From: Erythrophleum ivorense
Lineage: Eukaryota > Streptophyta > Magnoliopsida > Fabales > Fabaceae
Assembly: GCA_026724425.1 (NCBI GenBank)
Contig: JAIUCV010000001.1
Coordinates: 6,554,556-6,618,555, forward strand
DNA length: 64,000 nt
Direction of reading: 5' to 3'
In this document: positions 11,294 through 22,135 of the stretch, in pieces
Position numbering within the stretch: the stretch's first letter is position 1
Layout: every line of letters starts with the position of its first letter
The notes under the pieces: model-generated
Databases searched by the model: none
What the model was told of the DNA's origin: nothing
What the model saw: only the letters and a program-made list of their open reading frames with translations
Program-made: the position numbers and the translations under genes

Positions 11294-12628
11294 CTTAAAA
11301 ATTCTTATATCTAGGAACAACATCTGTGGATATGAAATAAGTTGTCCTTACTGTTGGATCAAAAGATTTTATGTTTTAATTATGTTAAACATTTCCAATT
11401 AAGTGATTTTCAAAAAGAAAAAAAAGGAATTTAATTGGCTAAAATTGTAATTTGTAAATATTTTGTCTTTGGCTCGAAGACATTTGTATGGTTTAACTTA
11501 TTTTCCATGGGCTAAAATGTGTTTAATTGTTCTTAATTAAGGAAAGTTTTTAAAAGGAATTAGTTAAGGAGTTTCCAAAGGATATAGTTGAGGAAAGTTT
11601 TCAAAGGAATTATTTAAAGAAAGTTATTAAGGTTTCATATCTGGTAAGTTTTCAAACAAGTTATTAATTAAGTCAATTTTTTATGGAAAGTTTTCAAAAG
11701 AAGAATTAGTTGTGCCAAAGATTTTATATGGAAAGCTTTCAAATTAGATTGATCACAATATGATTTGCTAGTATATCAAATTATATCAAAGTCTTTTAAA
11801 GAAAGTTTTTAAAGGTATATTTAAAGAAAGTTCCTTGGGATTCATATATAAGAAAAGTCCCAAATAAGGTTTAATCGATTCAAGGTTTTAATAAGGAAAG
11901 ATTTTCATTAAGTCTAATATGGAATGTTTTTATATGAATAAGCACTTTTACTTAATTAAGATTTTATATTTATGATTAATTTGTTTCATACTAGCATCAA
12001 GATTCATAATGATTATTTGTTTCACTATTTAGATGCCATCTTGATGATGTGCTATGTATGGAAGGAATTCAAATAAACATTTATGAAGGAATCCAAGACA
12101 TGAAACCAAATAAAGTTCACTTAAAGAAAACTAGTAGTTTGAATGAAGCAAAAGACAGAAACAAACTAAAGCAAAATCATTCAAGTATTTTGGCTTTTAA
12201 AATGTATGCACTTAATAGAATCAACTTTTTTACATTAAAGATGGTCCAAAATGCCAAGAAAATATTGAAGCAATCAATGTATGAATTAGAGCATTAAATG
12301 CTAAGATTCCTAAAAGATGAAGAATGATCTACACATAAATGAAGAAAGATTTTCACCATTAATGAACTACAAATAGAAGAATGATATTTTGGCATATAAT
12401 TCCCGTGCTCTTAAATGCAAGATCAACAAAAATGGAATCTGTAATTATTTCAAGAAGGCAAATTAACCTACACTTGTTTTATCCATCCAATGAAGGAAAT
12501 CTATTTTAAACGAAAATCTCTTTATTTCTCTTTTTTAAATGCACTATCTTAGATGAAATGAATGACAAAAAGAAGTCAAATCAAAATCAAGCCATCTGCA
12601 ACTTAATGCAAGGATTTGTACCCATTAG
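11294..12628. other. AT-rich stretch without a recognised gene
   Basis: Between 11540 and 11920 the words GGAAAGTTTT, AAAGGAATTA and AAGAAAGTT recur irregularly, like degenerated tandem units. A TGTTGGATCAAAAG start near 11352 might be an old LTR end, but no matching end or target duplication was found. The 82-codon frame at 12049-12297 has no recognisable domain and is probably chance. Confidence 0.5.
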
Positions 12629-13470
12629 CACCACAAAAAAATGCTTTTGGCATTTTTAATCGCTGCTAAATATCATTGTTAAAAGGATACTCTCATTTTA
12701 GCCAAAATTTTTAGTGGCAATATTAAAAACATCATTGCTAAAAGTCTCTTATGGTGACAAAAATGTTGCAACTAAATGCCTTTTGTGACAACCATATAAA
12801 TGTCATTACTAAAAAAATTTACATTTAACTTATAAGAAATAAAAAATTATTATGGTAAATACTTTAGCAATGACTTATAGATGTCATCATTAAAGCCTCC
12901 TATTATGGCAACAAGTGCTGCCACAAAAAGTATTTTTGTGGTGTCAAGAAATGTTGCCACTAAAAGGTTATTGTGGCAACCTTTTGTTGCCACAAAAATC
13001 AACTTTAGTGGCAACCACTAATGGTTGCAGCTAAAACCTTTTGAATTGGCATGGGTTGCCATAAAACTTGTATTTTTTTTTTTTTTTGAAAAATAAATGT
13101 TGTTAGGAAAAAATACTAGTAGCAACTAATAAAATGTCACCGTTGAATGTCTCTAATGGCAACCCATAGATGTTGCCTCTAAAGCTCCCAATTATGGTGG
13201 CAAACATTGCCACAAATTTTTTTTTGTGGTAATAAGAAATGTTGCCACTAAAAGGATATTTGGTGACCTTTTGTCACCACAAAAACCAACTTTAGTGGCA
13301 ACCACTAATGTGGTCACCACAAAAAAAATTTTGTGGCAACCTTAGTGGGGTTGCCATAAAAGCTTGTAAAGTTTTTTTAAATAAAAAAATACTATTACAA
13401 AAAAAAATATTAGTGGCTACTAATAAAAAGTTGCCATTAAATGTTTCTTTTACAGTAACCTTTTGTGGTG
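12629..13470 (+). mobile_element. CACTA-like transposon end with subterminal repeats
   Basis: The stretch opens CACCACAAAAAAATGC, close to the CACTACAA-type tips of plant CACTA (En/Spm) elements. It is followed by many direct and inverted copies of short words such as TTGCCACTAAAA and TTTAGTGGCAAC, which is typical subterminal structure. Within it a unit of 289 bp is tandemly repeated (anchors ATTATGGCAA at 12902 and ATTATGGTGG at 13191). No transposase reading frame and no convincing opposite terminus were found; a further GTGGTGACTTTCATTGCCAC block near 14620 may mark the far side. Confidence 0.55.
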
Positions 13471-15200
13471 ACTCATAGATAATTCAACTTTTGCCTTTTA
13501 AATGTGTTTTGGACAAAATTGGCTATTTTGACACAAATTTTAAATGTTTTGTTTTCAAGTGGTGTTGTTCTAATATGGAACCATTGCATAATGTCCTCTT
13601 GTTATAGTATGGTTTTATCAAAAACTATGTTACATCTTTTACTCTTATGTGGTGTTGTCTTGGTAGAAGGATTATGGACTTTCTTACTATTGTATAGTGT
13701 TGTTTTGGGAGGAAAACTCCACTAATTTTTGCTATTGTATAATGTTATGTTGCTTTGAAAAATTCAAATGTCTTCTTATTGTATAGTGTTGTTTTTGGTG
13801 AAAATTTTGCATACCTAAAATTCTATTTTGAATTAAAAAAGTGTTGTATACAACTTTGGATTTATGTGAAAAATCTTGTTTCCAAAGTCTTACACATGTA
13901 ACATATCACCAAGTTTGACATTAACATATTCATGCTTAGGATATGGCTTTTTTACTTGGATAGAATTGTTGATGGGATGGGAAGTATGCTCACTTGATGC
14001 AATATAATCTCATGGAGATATTCTAGGATTATGATGCTCATTAGATGACAAAAATTATTTGTTAAAATTTTCAGTATTTTGCTTGGTTTTCATGTCTTGG
14101 CATTATTATTGTATAGCATATTGTCTTGTTTGTTGTGACCATGCTTCAATAGTTGGAGAGTGTTTGGAAGTTGAAAGAGCAAGGAGTAAGGCTTACTTTT
14201 TTTATAATAAGTTTATAATTTCTTCTTGCATTTCTTAGACAATTATATATATATATATATATATATATGGTTTATAGAGAAGTATACAAGCTTTTTAATT
14301 TCTTTTATGGCTAAAATTTTGTGCAAAAATTCTGAGTTCAAACTGTTTCACATGTTGGGATTTTGTTTTAGGCTAATAACCGCTACTTTGAGGATCCAAA
14401 TTTATGTTAAAACATTAAACTAATAATGTGTGGTTATTGTTCTCTTACAGTCTATAACATGATTTAGTTTTGATTTTAAGCATGCTTGTTGCATATTTTG
14501 ATGTATAAATGTTATCCTAAAAGATTTGACATAGGTTTTATATTTTCCAATAAAAAGAACTAACTAGGATATTTTAAATTTGCCAACAAGGATTACAATA
14601 AAAAATTAAAAACTCTTTAGTGGTGACTTTCATTGCCACTAACATTTTTTTACATAAAATTCTTTTAGGAATAATTATTGTTGCTATTGTTGTTAAAATA
14701 ATGATTTAGCATGTAAAAATGTAAGCTTTTATGATTACAAGTATTCGTTTCATGTTTGTTAGTTTGCAAACCGAAAGGCTCAAAAAATTGGAACAAACTC
14801 GCTTGGACATGTGAAATCATAACAAAATTGCAAGTTGGAAAGTGTTTGCATGAGTTTAGTTGATTGCTTGATAATGAAAAGATTTTGGCTCTTTTTCTTT
14901 CCATTATCTTTTGAACATTATAGCCTAACTTTAAGCCCAGCCTATAGAAAGAAAAGGCCTTAGTTTTCACGAGTTGGAGGCTTCCATTGATGCTATATTT
15001 GCTTTTCCATTATTGAACAAACAATAACTATGTTCTTCACCTCTTGCATAACAATAGTAGGAGTAACGTTTCATTGAAGCAGAGAAAAAAAGATAAAGGG
15101 AGAGATGAAAAAGTAGAAAGAAAGTGATTCATTTTTGTCGGCTATATTTTTTATTTTAATGTGATTGTAATGGTGGGTCTTAATTCTTATCAAAACTTTT
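13471..15200. other. AT-rich non-coding stretch with degenerate repeats
   Basis: At 13550-13800 a loose repeat based on TTGTATAGTGTTGTTTTGG occurs about four times and creates the chance 73-codon frame at 13504-13725. A (TA)n run lies near 14246-14270. The remainder, including the antisense 101-codon frame at 14665-14970, shows no recognised domain. Confidence 0.5.
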
Positions 15201-15202
15201 AT

Positions 15203-15508
15203 GCTTGATTGCTTTTGCACTGTGCAACATGATTTTCAATTTGTTATCTTTATCCCTCTATTCTGACCATTTTGTTTTCTCATGTTTTTACATATAAGTT
15301 GAGTTCACTATTACCTTCTACTTTCAAACAAAGTCTTAGAATGTTAGCATACACAGATGGCATCTTGTTTCCACCCAATTTGTTTTGTGAGTCCCAACAT
15401 ATGAGAAAAGGCTTAAGTTGTTGTGCTTGACTGCTTGTGCACTATGTAACATGATTTCTAATTTTTTATTATTATACTTTTATTTTGATCATTTTATTTT
15501 CTAATGTT

Positions 15509-15540
<32 letters not shown>

Positions 15541-15680
15541 AGTTGAGCTTCACTATTATGTTATGCTTTCAAACAAAAGTCTTAGCATGTTCACATATAC
15601 ATCAATTTGTTTCCACCCAATTTATGACTAATTTGTGATGTGGGTCCCAATTTGTAAGAAAAAGCTTAAGTTGCTGTAGT
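15203..15680. repeat. Tandem repeat of about 220-245 bp, two copies
   Basis: Unit 1 starts near 15203 (GCTTGATTGCTTTTGCAC) and unit 2 near 15424 (GCTTGACTGCTTGTGCAC). Both go on through AACATGATTT, AAGTTGAG, TTTCAAACA, GTCTTAG and TTTCCACCCAATTT, and end GCTTAAGTTG. Unit 2 carries an internal (TA)n run at about 15512-15538. The repeat lies just upstream of the hAT transposase relic and could be subterminal to that element, but this is inference. Confidence 0.75.
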
Positions 15681-15927
15681 TTAGTTTTTAAGCATTTTAT
15701 TTTCTAATGAATATATATAAATTTATTTGATAATAATTCTTACCTTTGCAATATTTTTCTTCTTTAATTAATTACTATTTTTTTATGATAAATTGTACTG
15801 ATGGTATAAAGTAGCTTTGTTTACCGTACTAGTGGTCATATATGGATATAATGTTTTTTCTTTTAATTTCAATGTTTCTGTTAACTACTTGATTGAGTGG
15901 TTAATAAATTGAATTGAATATGTCTTA

Positions 15928-17340
15928 AAGTAAAAAAGATGTTACTGCAAGAAAAAATTATCCTGGTAATAGATCTAATATAGGGTGGAAACATGGCAAA
16001 GATGTTGATGGTAATGCCAAAAACGTGTAGTGTAATTATTATGACAATGTTATTGTTAATGAAGGCATTTATAGGTTTAAATATCACTTATCTAGCACTA
16101 AAATTGGTGTTAAGCTTGTGTTAGTGTATGATATAAGAGCAATGATGTTAAAGCATGTTTATGAAAATAAATGTACATCATCCAAAAGAAAAAAAAAACA
16201 ATCGATTGATGTTAGTAAGGAAGAGGATTAAAGTGTACAAGCACAAGTTTAAATAAAAGGGAAAGGACTCATGAATTTTTTAAGAAGTTCAAAAAAAAAT
16301 TAGCAGTGGACAAATCACAATCAACCCTTAATCAAATGTTCAAGAAAAACTTGAGAGAAGAAGCTTGTCAACAAATAGCTCAATTTTTTACATGAGTGTC
16401 ATTCCTTTTAATTATATGAAAAACTTGGCTTTAAAAATATGTGTGAGGTTATAGAGAAATATATCCAAGGGTTTAAGCTTCCTTCTTATCATAAGATCAT
16501 AAAATAATACTTGAATTTAGAAGTGGAAAACACTCGGGCCATGGTTGAGGATTTTAAGAATGAATAGAAAACAATTAGTTGTTCCATCATGCCTAATGGG
16601 TAGACAGATTAAAAAAAAGACGTTTTATTTACAATTTTTTAGTGAATAGTTCTAAAAGGACTATGTTTTTGTATTCATTGGACATTTTTGACATTTTTAA
16701 GACTACTAACAAAGTTTTTAACATGCTTGGTGAAACTATAGAGAAAGTGAGAGAGGTGAATGTGGTGCAAATAACCTTTGACAATGTTGCTAATTATTAA
16801 GTAGCTAAATAAAAATTGATGGAAAAGAGGAAACACTTGTATTTGACACCATGTGTGGCTCATTGAATTGACTTGATTTTGGAAGACTTTGGAAAAAAAA
16901 TTACATTGCATAAAGAAACCATAAGCAAGGGTAGAATAATTACAACCTACATTTATACAAGAACAATGCTAATTAGCTTGCTAAAATAATTCACAAAAGG
17001 AAGGGGGACTTGATCAGGTTAATTGTGACTCAATTTGCCCCTGCTTATTTGACAATAGCTTGTCTTAATGAGCATAAAGTAGCATTGATAAATTTGTTTA
17101 GTTCTAAGGAATAGAAAAATAATAAGTTTTTGTTTACCAAAGATAAAAGAGAAGTGGTAAGAATAGCTATAGATAATAATTTGTGAAAAAACATTGTAAC
17201 ATGGTTTAAGGCCACTGCTCCTTGAATAAAGTTCTTTGCTTGGTTGACTTAAATGAAAAGTCAGCTATGAGATTCATATATGAAGCAATGGAAAGTGCCA
17301 AAAAAAAGATTTATTTGTACTAACAATCCCTATTGACCAT
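15928..17340 (+). pseudogene. hAT-family transposase pseudogene (BED finger and DUF659-type parts)
   Basis: The translation gives an N-terminal BED-type zinc-finger region (IGWKHGKDVDGNAKNV, then RFKYHLSS). In it the paired cysteines are damaged by a stop and a Cys-to-Tyr change. Further on come blocks of the DUF659-like plant hAT transposase: FLVNSSKRTMFLYSLD, ITFDNVANY, LMEKRKHLYLTPCVAHCID and ISKGRIITTYIYTRTMLI. Stops are frequent, including one where the conserved GWTD motif should have Trp. No C-terminal hAT dimerisation domain is seen before 17340. It is clearly dead. Terminal inverted repeats and the 8-bp duplication expected of hAT were not located. Confidence 0.8.
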
Positions 17341-17603
17341 AACTCAATCAACATATAATAATTAAATTTAATTAATTATTATATCTTACACTTGGTTTAC
17401 TTTTGTATGTATTTTTTGAAAAACGCAGAGACTCTTTGTTTTGAACCGTGGCACTTATGAAGATGACAAAATTTGGCGCATAGATCTTCTGCTGTGTAGC
17501 ATGCATGTTGTGGTACGCAGCAGAGACAAAATGAGATTATTCTTCATTTGAAGGCACAATAATTTGATGTTGCTTTCACCATTTATAGTGAGCTATAATT
17601 TGA
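17341..17603. other. Intergenic spacer
   Basis: AT-rich sequence between the hAT relic and the duplicated block. No gene or clear repeat was seen. Confidence 0.5.
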
Positions 17604-18130
17604 CAAGATACAAAAAGAGAGAAATAAAATTTTTTTGGTTTGTTTTTCTTTTCTTGTATATTATATCTTGCTGTTCCTTATGTAGACATACTCAAGACTT
17701 TTTGGGAACCAAAGAAACAACCAAATCTGACTGTCGTTTTATTATATTATTATACATTAGATTTTGAATAAAAAAATATAACTATATTTATAATTAATTA
17801 GAAATTATTGTTTCTACCACACAAATCTTGATCAGTTATATTGGAATCACATTCTTTTAGTTATTTCCAACTTAATGTCTACGCTTTCTCATAGTTGAAT
17901 ATAAAAACAATAAATGTGACTCTCCAGCTTTGACAATTTTTTTTTCTTCAATTATATACATGACTACATAATTGTTGTTTCAACCAAGGACTCGAACTTA
18001 TTTATTATAATTTACTATCTTAAAGAATTTCCGAAAGAAAATTATTTTTGCAACAATATACGAATTACTGTCAGGTTTAAGGATGATCGGATTTCAAAGC
18101 CAACAACAATAATCAGGTGCTTTTTTTTTT
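17604..18130 (+). repeat. Duplicated block upstream of OMT1 (paralogous to 30064-32285)
   Basis: The block begins AAGATACAAAAAGAGAGAAATAA and shares ordered stretches with 30064-30331 and 31998-32285: TATATTATATCTTGCTGTTCC, ATTATACATTAGATTTTGAAT, TTTCCAACTTAATGTCTACG, CATAGTTGAATATAAAAACA, and a final GGTGCTT before a poly-T run. The second copy is interrupted by a 1.66 kb insertion. Both blocks lie upstream of an O-methyltransferase gene on the same strand, pointing to a local segmental duplication. Confidence 0.8.
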
Positions 18131-20480
18131 TGGGGTTAAGAATTTTCAGTTCTATAATTTTTCCCATGGTAGCAGCGCTTCCTATAGTCTTATCTAGTAG
18201 CAGTACATTTGTTCATAAAAAAAAAGGATATATAGGCCTCCTAGGCCTGATAAAATGAAAATTTTCGAACTTCAAAAGTCTACAAGTCATTAATATTGCT
18301 TCCAAATACACTCTTGAAAAAAATATCATTCAAGAGCTTTTTATTCCCACAAAAAAAAAAAGTTTTCTTTTAAAAAAAATTGGGATATTAGAAATTTAGA
18401 ATCAACCAATATTTTAAAAACTGGACTAGATATTAATTTAAAAATATTACTAAGATATGTTCAATTAGTTTAATTGATTCAATTAGCCGCTGAATCAGAT
18501 AATATTACAAACATATAAATAATAATATTAATTAATTAATTTTAATATATAATATATGTTATATTATAAAAATTAAGCTTAAACTTTAAGCTTATGACTT
18601 TCAAACAAAATAATTAATAAAATTCATAATGGAAGCCAAATATAAGCATGACATAGCCATAACAATTCATAAGCACAATTCAATATGCATCCATATTATA
18701 ATTCTAATTTAAGTTAGCAAGCTTGGGCTCTTTTGGATATCATGAGTAATTCAAAGAGTAGAGGTTCGTAGCTCATAAGATGGCCCAATGCTGGCAAAAC
18801 AATCGATGTCAAAAACAATTTTTTCACCTAAATATAGACCCAGCCAGTTTTTAAAATTTTCTTTTAGGTCCTGGTCCAATGTCCATAACGGTTTAGAACA
18901 GTTTTAATGGGCTATTTGGACTATATGCTCGGCCGATTCTTAACTCGAACAGTCAGACCAGTTGATCCAGTTAAGTTATGAGAGTGGGTTGGTTAAGGGA
19001 GATGTCATTTCTCCTCGTCAATCCAAACGGAATTCTTTTACAGAGTGGATCCTTAAAATTGTTTAATAAAAAATTAATAACGGAAGTAGGTAAGTAAACT
19101 GATAGCATGTCTTTTTGGAATGAACTTTGTGTGTTAGAACACTTGAAATTATGTTTTATCAAAAGGAAAAAAAAAAGATTGACTAATATTAATATTCTAG
19201 AGGCCAGGCTCTAGTTATTGGAGAATTATATATCTACACTTGTTTTAAATAATAATATAGAGTTTTTTTTAACCAATATTGTGATTTAATGATTTAAATA
19301 GTACTATTCATTCATACAATAAATTGACAAAAAAAATTATAGAACACATATAAAGTAAGATTATACTTGTGAACACATTATTTTGTGTGGTTACAGGATA
19401 TAACGGTAAAGGAAAGATAAAATGTGAATAAATAAGAATAAATAAAATAAAAAATAATTATTTTATTTTTATTTTTAAAAAAAATGATATAATAAATAAA
19501 ATAAAATAAAATATATATAAATATAATAAATATTATATAAGTTATGTAAAAAAATTATATTTACAATATTGTGCGGCAAACAGAGCCATACAATTATTAT
19601 AATTTTTTATTTAAAATGGTTTTAAATAATATAATAATTTAAAATGAAATAAAATTACATATTTTTCACTAAACAAATTAATTATAACCAAACATTTATT
19701 CAACGACTACAAAATATAAATTACATTTATTTTCTTTATCAACTTTGTGACGCACTCCTATAACGTGGTGCACGCCTGCAAAATATAATGTCAGCACTAG
19801 GGAGGCGCAGCCAGTGTTGATGACGTTCGTCTATTACCGGCCGCCGGGGTTATTGTATCTCTCTTCTGTAAAACCTTTGACTCAAATTTTTATTTTCAAA
19901 AGGTTAGCGTCATATTCTCTTCCATATTCAAATAATAAATTCTAAAAATCAGATTTAGATAAAGTTTAATGTGTTTATTATTAAATTTTTTTTAATAAAT
20001 ATGTGATATGTAAAGAAATTTGTTTATATATCTTATGTTAAAATGTAAAAAGAAAATAATTATAATAGTTTTATTAAAAAAATATGATAATAAATATCTA
20101 AATATTATACCTAAATTTTGTCCAAATTATAACTACTTAACACAATTTATTAAACTCATGCATTATTTTTAGTTTTAAAATGTAAATAAATTAACATGCA
20201 CATAATGTATGCATATTCATATTTAGATTTTTTCTAGATTATGTATAATTTTTTTTAATTTAGGTTCATTATAATGCCATCGAATGCTCTACTTAGGTTC
20301 GTTACATTATTAATAATTCTTAAATTTATTTTGATGGCTTATACACTCGTTCTCAATATATAATTAATATGATATAGATGATCAAATTCTAGTGATATGT
20401 TCTTGCTATATATGATAAGCAGAGATAAGTTATATGCATAGAAAAAAAAATAATTATAGTTTTAAAAATAAAGACTAATG
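18131..20480. other. AT-rich intergenic DNA upstream of OMT1
   Basis: Very AT-rich with low-complexity TAATAATAA/AAATAAAATAAAA runs (19430-19560). A short GC-richer island at about 19745-19860 (CGGCCGCCGG near 19838) stands out from its surroundings but has no open frame of note. No gene was recognised. Confidence 0.5.
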
Positions 20481-20519
20481 GCGATAATTTCTAGGCCAAG
20501 TTCAATTAAGCCCATACAA

Positions 20520-21570
20520 TTTGACGGTGAACGGCGATAGTTATTTGCATTGTCTATGTTTGAGATTTACAATAACAAAGATTAAAAAAAAAATCGAATC
20601 TAAGTTGATACCTTTGGCTGTAGGCATATGAAAAATTAGATAAACAACAGAGTATATAAATAATCGGCCAAAATGAAAAGAATCTCCTTGAATTTGGGGA
20701 TTGTATTTTTTTTTTTCAACTTTAAGAGTTAATGATAGGGATCTCCAAACTATTAATTCTTTGCAATATAACTTTCTGTTAATTTTTTCTTTTCAAAACT
20801 CTAACATTATTTGTTCATGTAAATTGAAAGAGGCCAAACCAATATATATATATATATATGGAAGAAAATGATTTAAAAAATTAATTTTTTATTTTTCTTT
20901 TTTCAGTCTATATTAAGAAGTAGTTATATTGCACAAAATTAAATGTTTGAGAGAGTTTATATTTAATTTTCAAAGTTAATGGGAGTAAATGTATAATCCC
21001 TTTGAAACAGATCTTTTACATCTTGACCTAATTACTTATAGAGGTCAATTTATTAATAAATCTTACCTATTGTTATCAATTATTAACATTTTATGCTTTA
21101 AAACTTATACCTTAAATCTTTAATTATTCTTATTATTTTCACATATGTTTTTAGTTCTGTCAATTTTGAGATTAAGTCATAATCACACTGTTGAAAATAT
21201 CTTAGTCCTAATAGATGACAGTCTTTTAAACAGATCGAAAAGATGGATAACTTTAGATACGAATGACTTGACTCACTTAACACCATGACCAATTTTATGG
21301 TGAATGGAGATATATCTAAGTAAAAAATTTAAGTAAATACCTCTCTATTGTCAATTTCATGTTGAATGGTACGATAATTTCCAAGTTAAAAATTTAATTA
21401 AATACCTCTATGAATAATCAATTTGATGGATAATAATGATATTAATCTGCCTTGTCTATTTGACACTTACAATAACAAAGAATAAAAATCCAATTCAAGT
21501 TGATATCTTTGGACTCCAAAAGAGAAAAATAATAATTAGATAATAGCTGAGAATATAAATATTTATCCAG
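20520..21570 (+). repeat. Direct repeats in the OMT1 upstream region
   Basis: A block of about 150 bp at 20520-20670 recurs at 21420-21570. The shared word TTACAATAACAAAG is exactly 900 bases apart (20567 and 21467), followed in both by AGTTGATA(C/T)CTTTGG and by TATAAATA near the end. Between them, 21290-21410 holds two tandem units of about 60-65 bp ending AAATACCTCT. These may be old MITE-like or duplicated promoter segments. Confidence 0.65.
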
Positions 21571-22008
21571 TGCAATTATTGATAAATGTTCGCACTTAAT
21601 TATTGCTATTTATTCTTATATTTTTTTGCCTTAAAAATCAAACTTTAAATTTCAATTTTTATGCATATTATCAAAAGTTGAAATTCTAACTTTGTTAAAT
21701 ATTTTAGAGTATTTTCATTAAAAAAATACAATTTTAAAATTTAGACGTAATATTTAATCAAATTGTTGAAGTACGGCGTGTAATATCAGTATACATATAT
21801 AAAAGGTTGATGAAAATGATAGCAAAATATTATAGTTAGATTATTTATTGATTTGACATTTTTTCCTCTTTTCTGTTTTTTTTTTTTGTTGCTTTTTATA
21901 TTAATGGGGCCAAAACCATGATTTCATGCCTACCCATTAATACCAACTATATTTCATGTTAAATTTTATAACACGCACATTTCTTCAATGCGCAACCACT
22001 ATATTTAG

Positions 22009-22016
22009 TATAAAAT
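22009..22016 (+). promoter_or_regulatory. Possible TATA box of OMT1
   Basis: TATAAAAT lies 120 bases before the OMT1 start codon, just upstream of an (AC)n/(AT)n/(AC)n repeat at about 22037-22077 that would fall in the 5' leader. Position and sequence fit a plant core promoter, but many AT-rich words nearby could serve. Confidence 0.35.
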
Positions 22017-22036
22017 CTTATAAATTATCCCCGTCC

Positions 22037-22077
22037 CAACACACACACACACATATATATATATACACACACACACG
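22037..22077. repeat. Compound (AC)n(AT)n(AC)n microsatellite
   Basis: CA-repeat, AT-repeat and CA-repeat follow each other immediately upstream of OMT1, probably within its 5' untranslated region. Confidence 0.9.
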
Positions 22078-22135
22078 CCACACAACCTCAAACTAAGAAA
22101 ATTAAGAGCGAAGCCTAGTGCCATAACACACAAAT

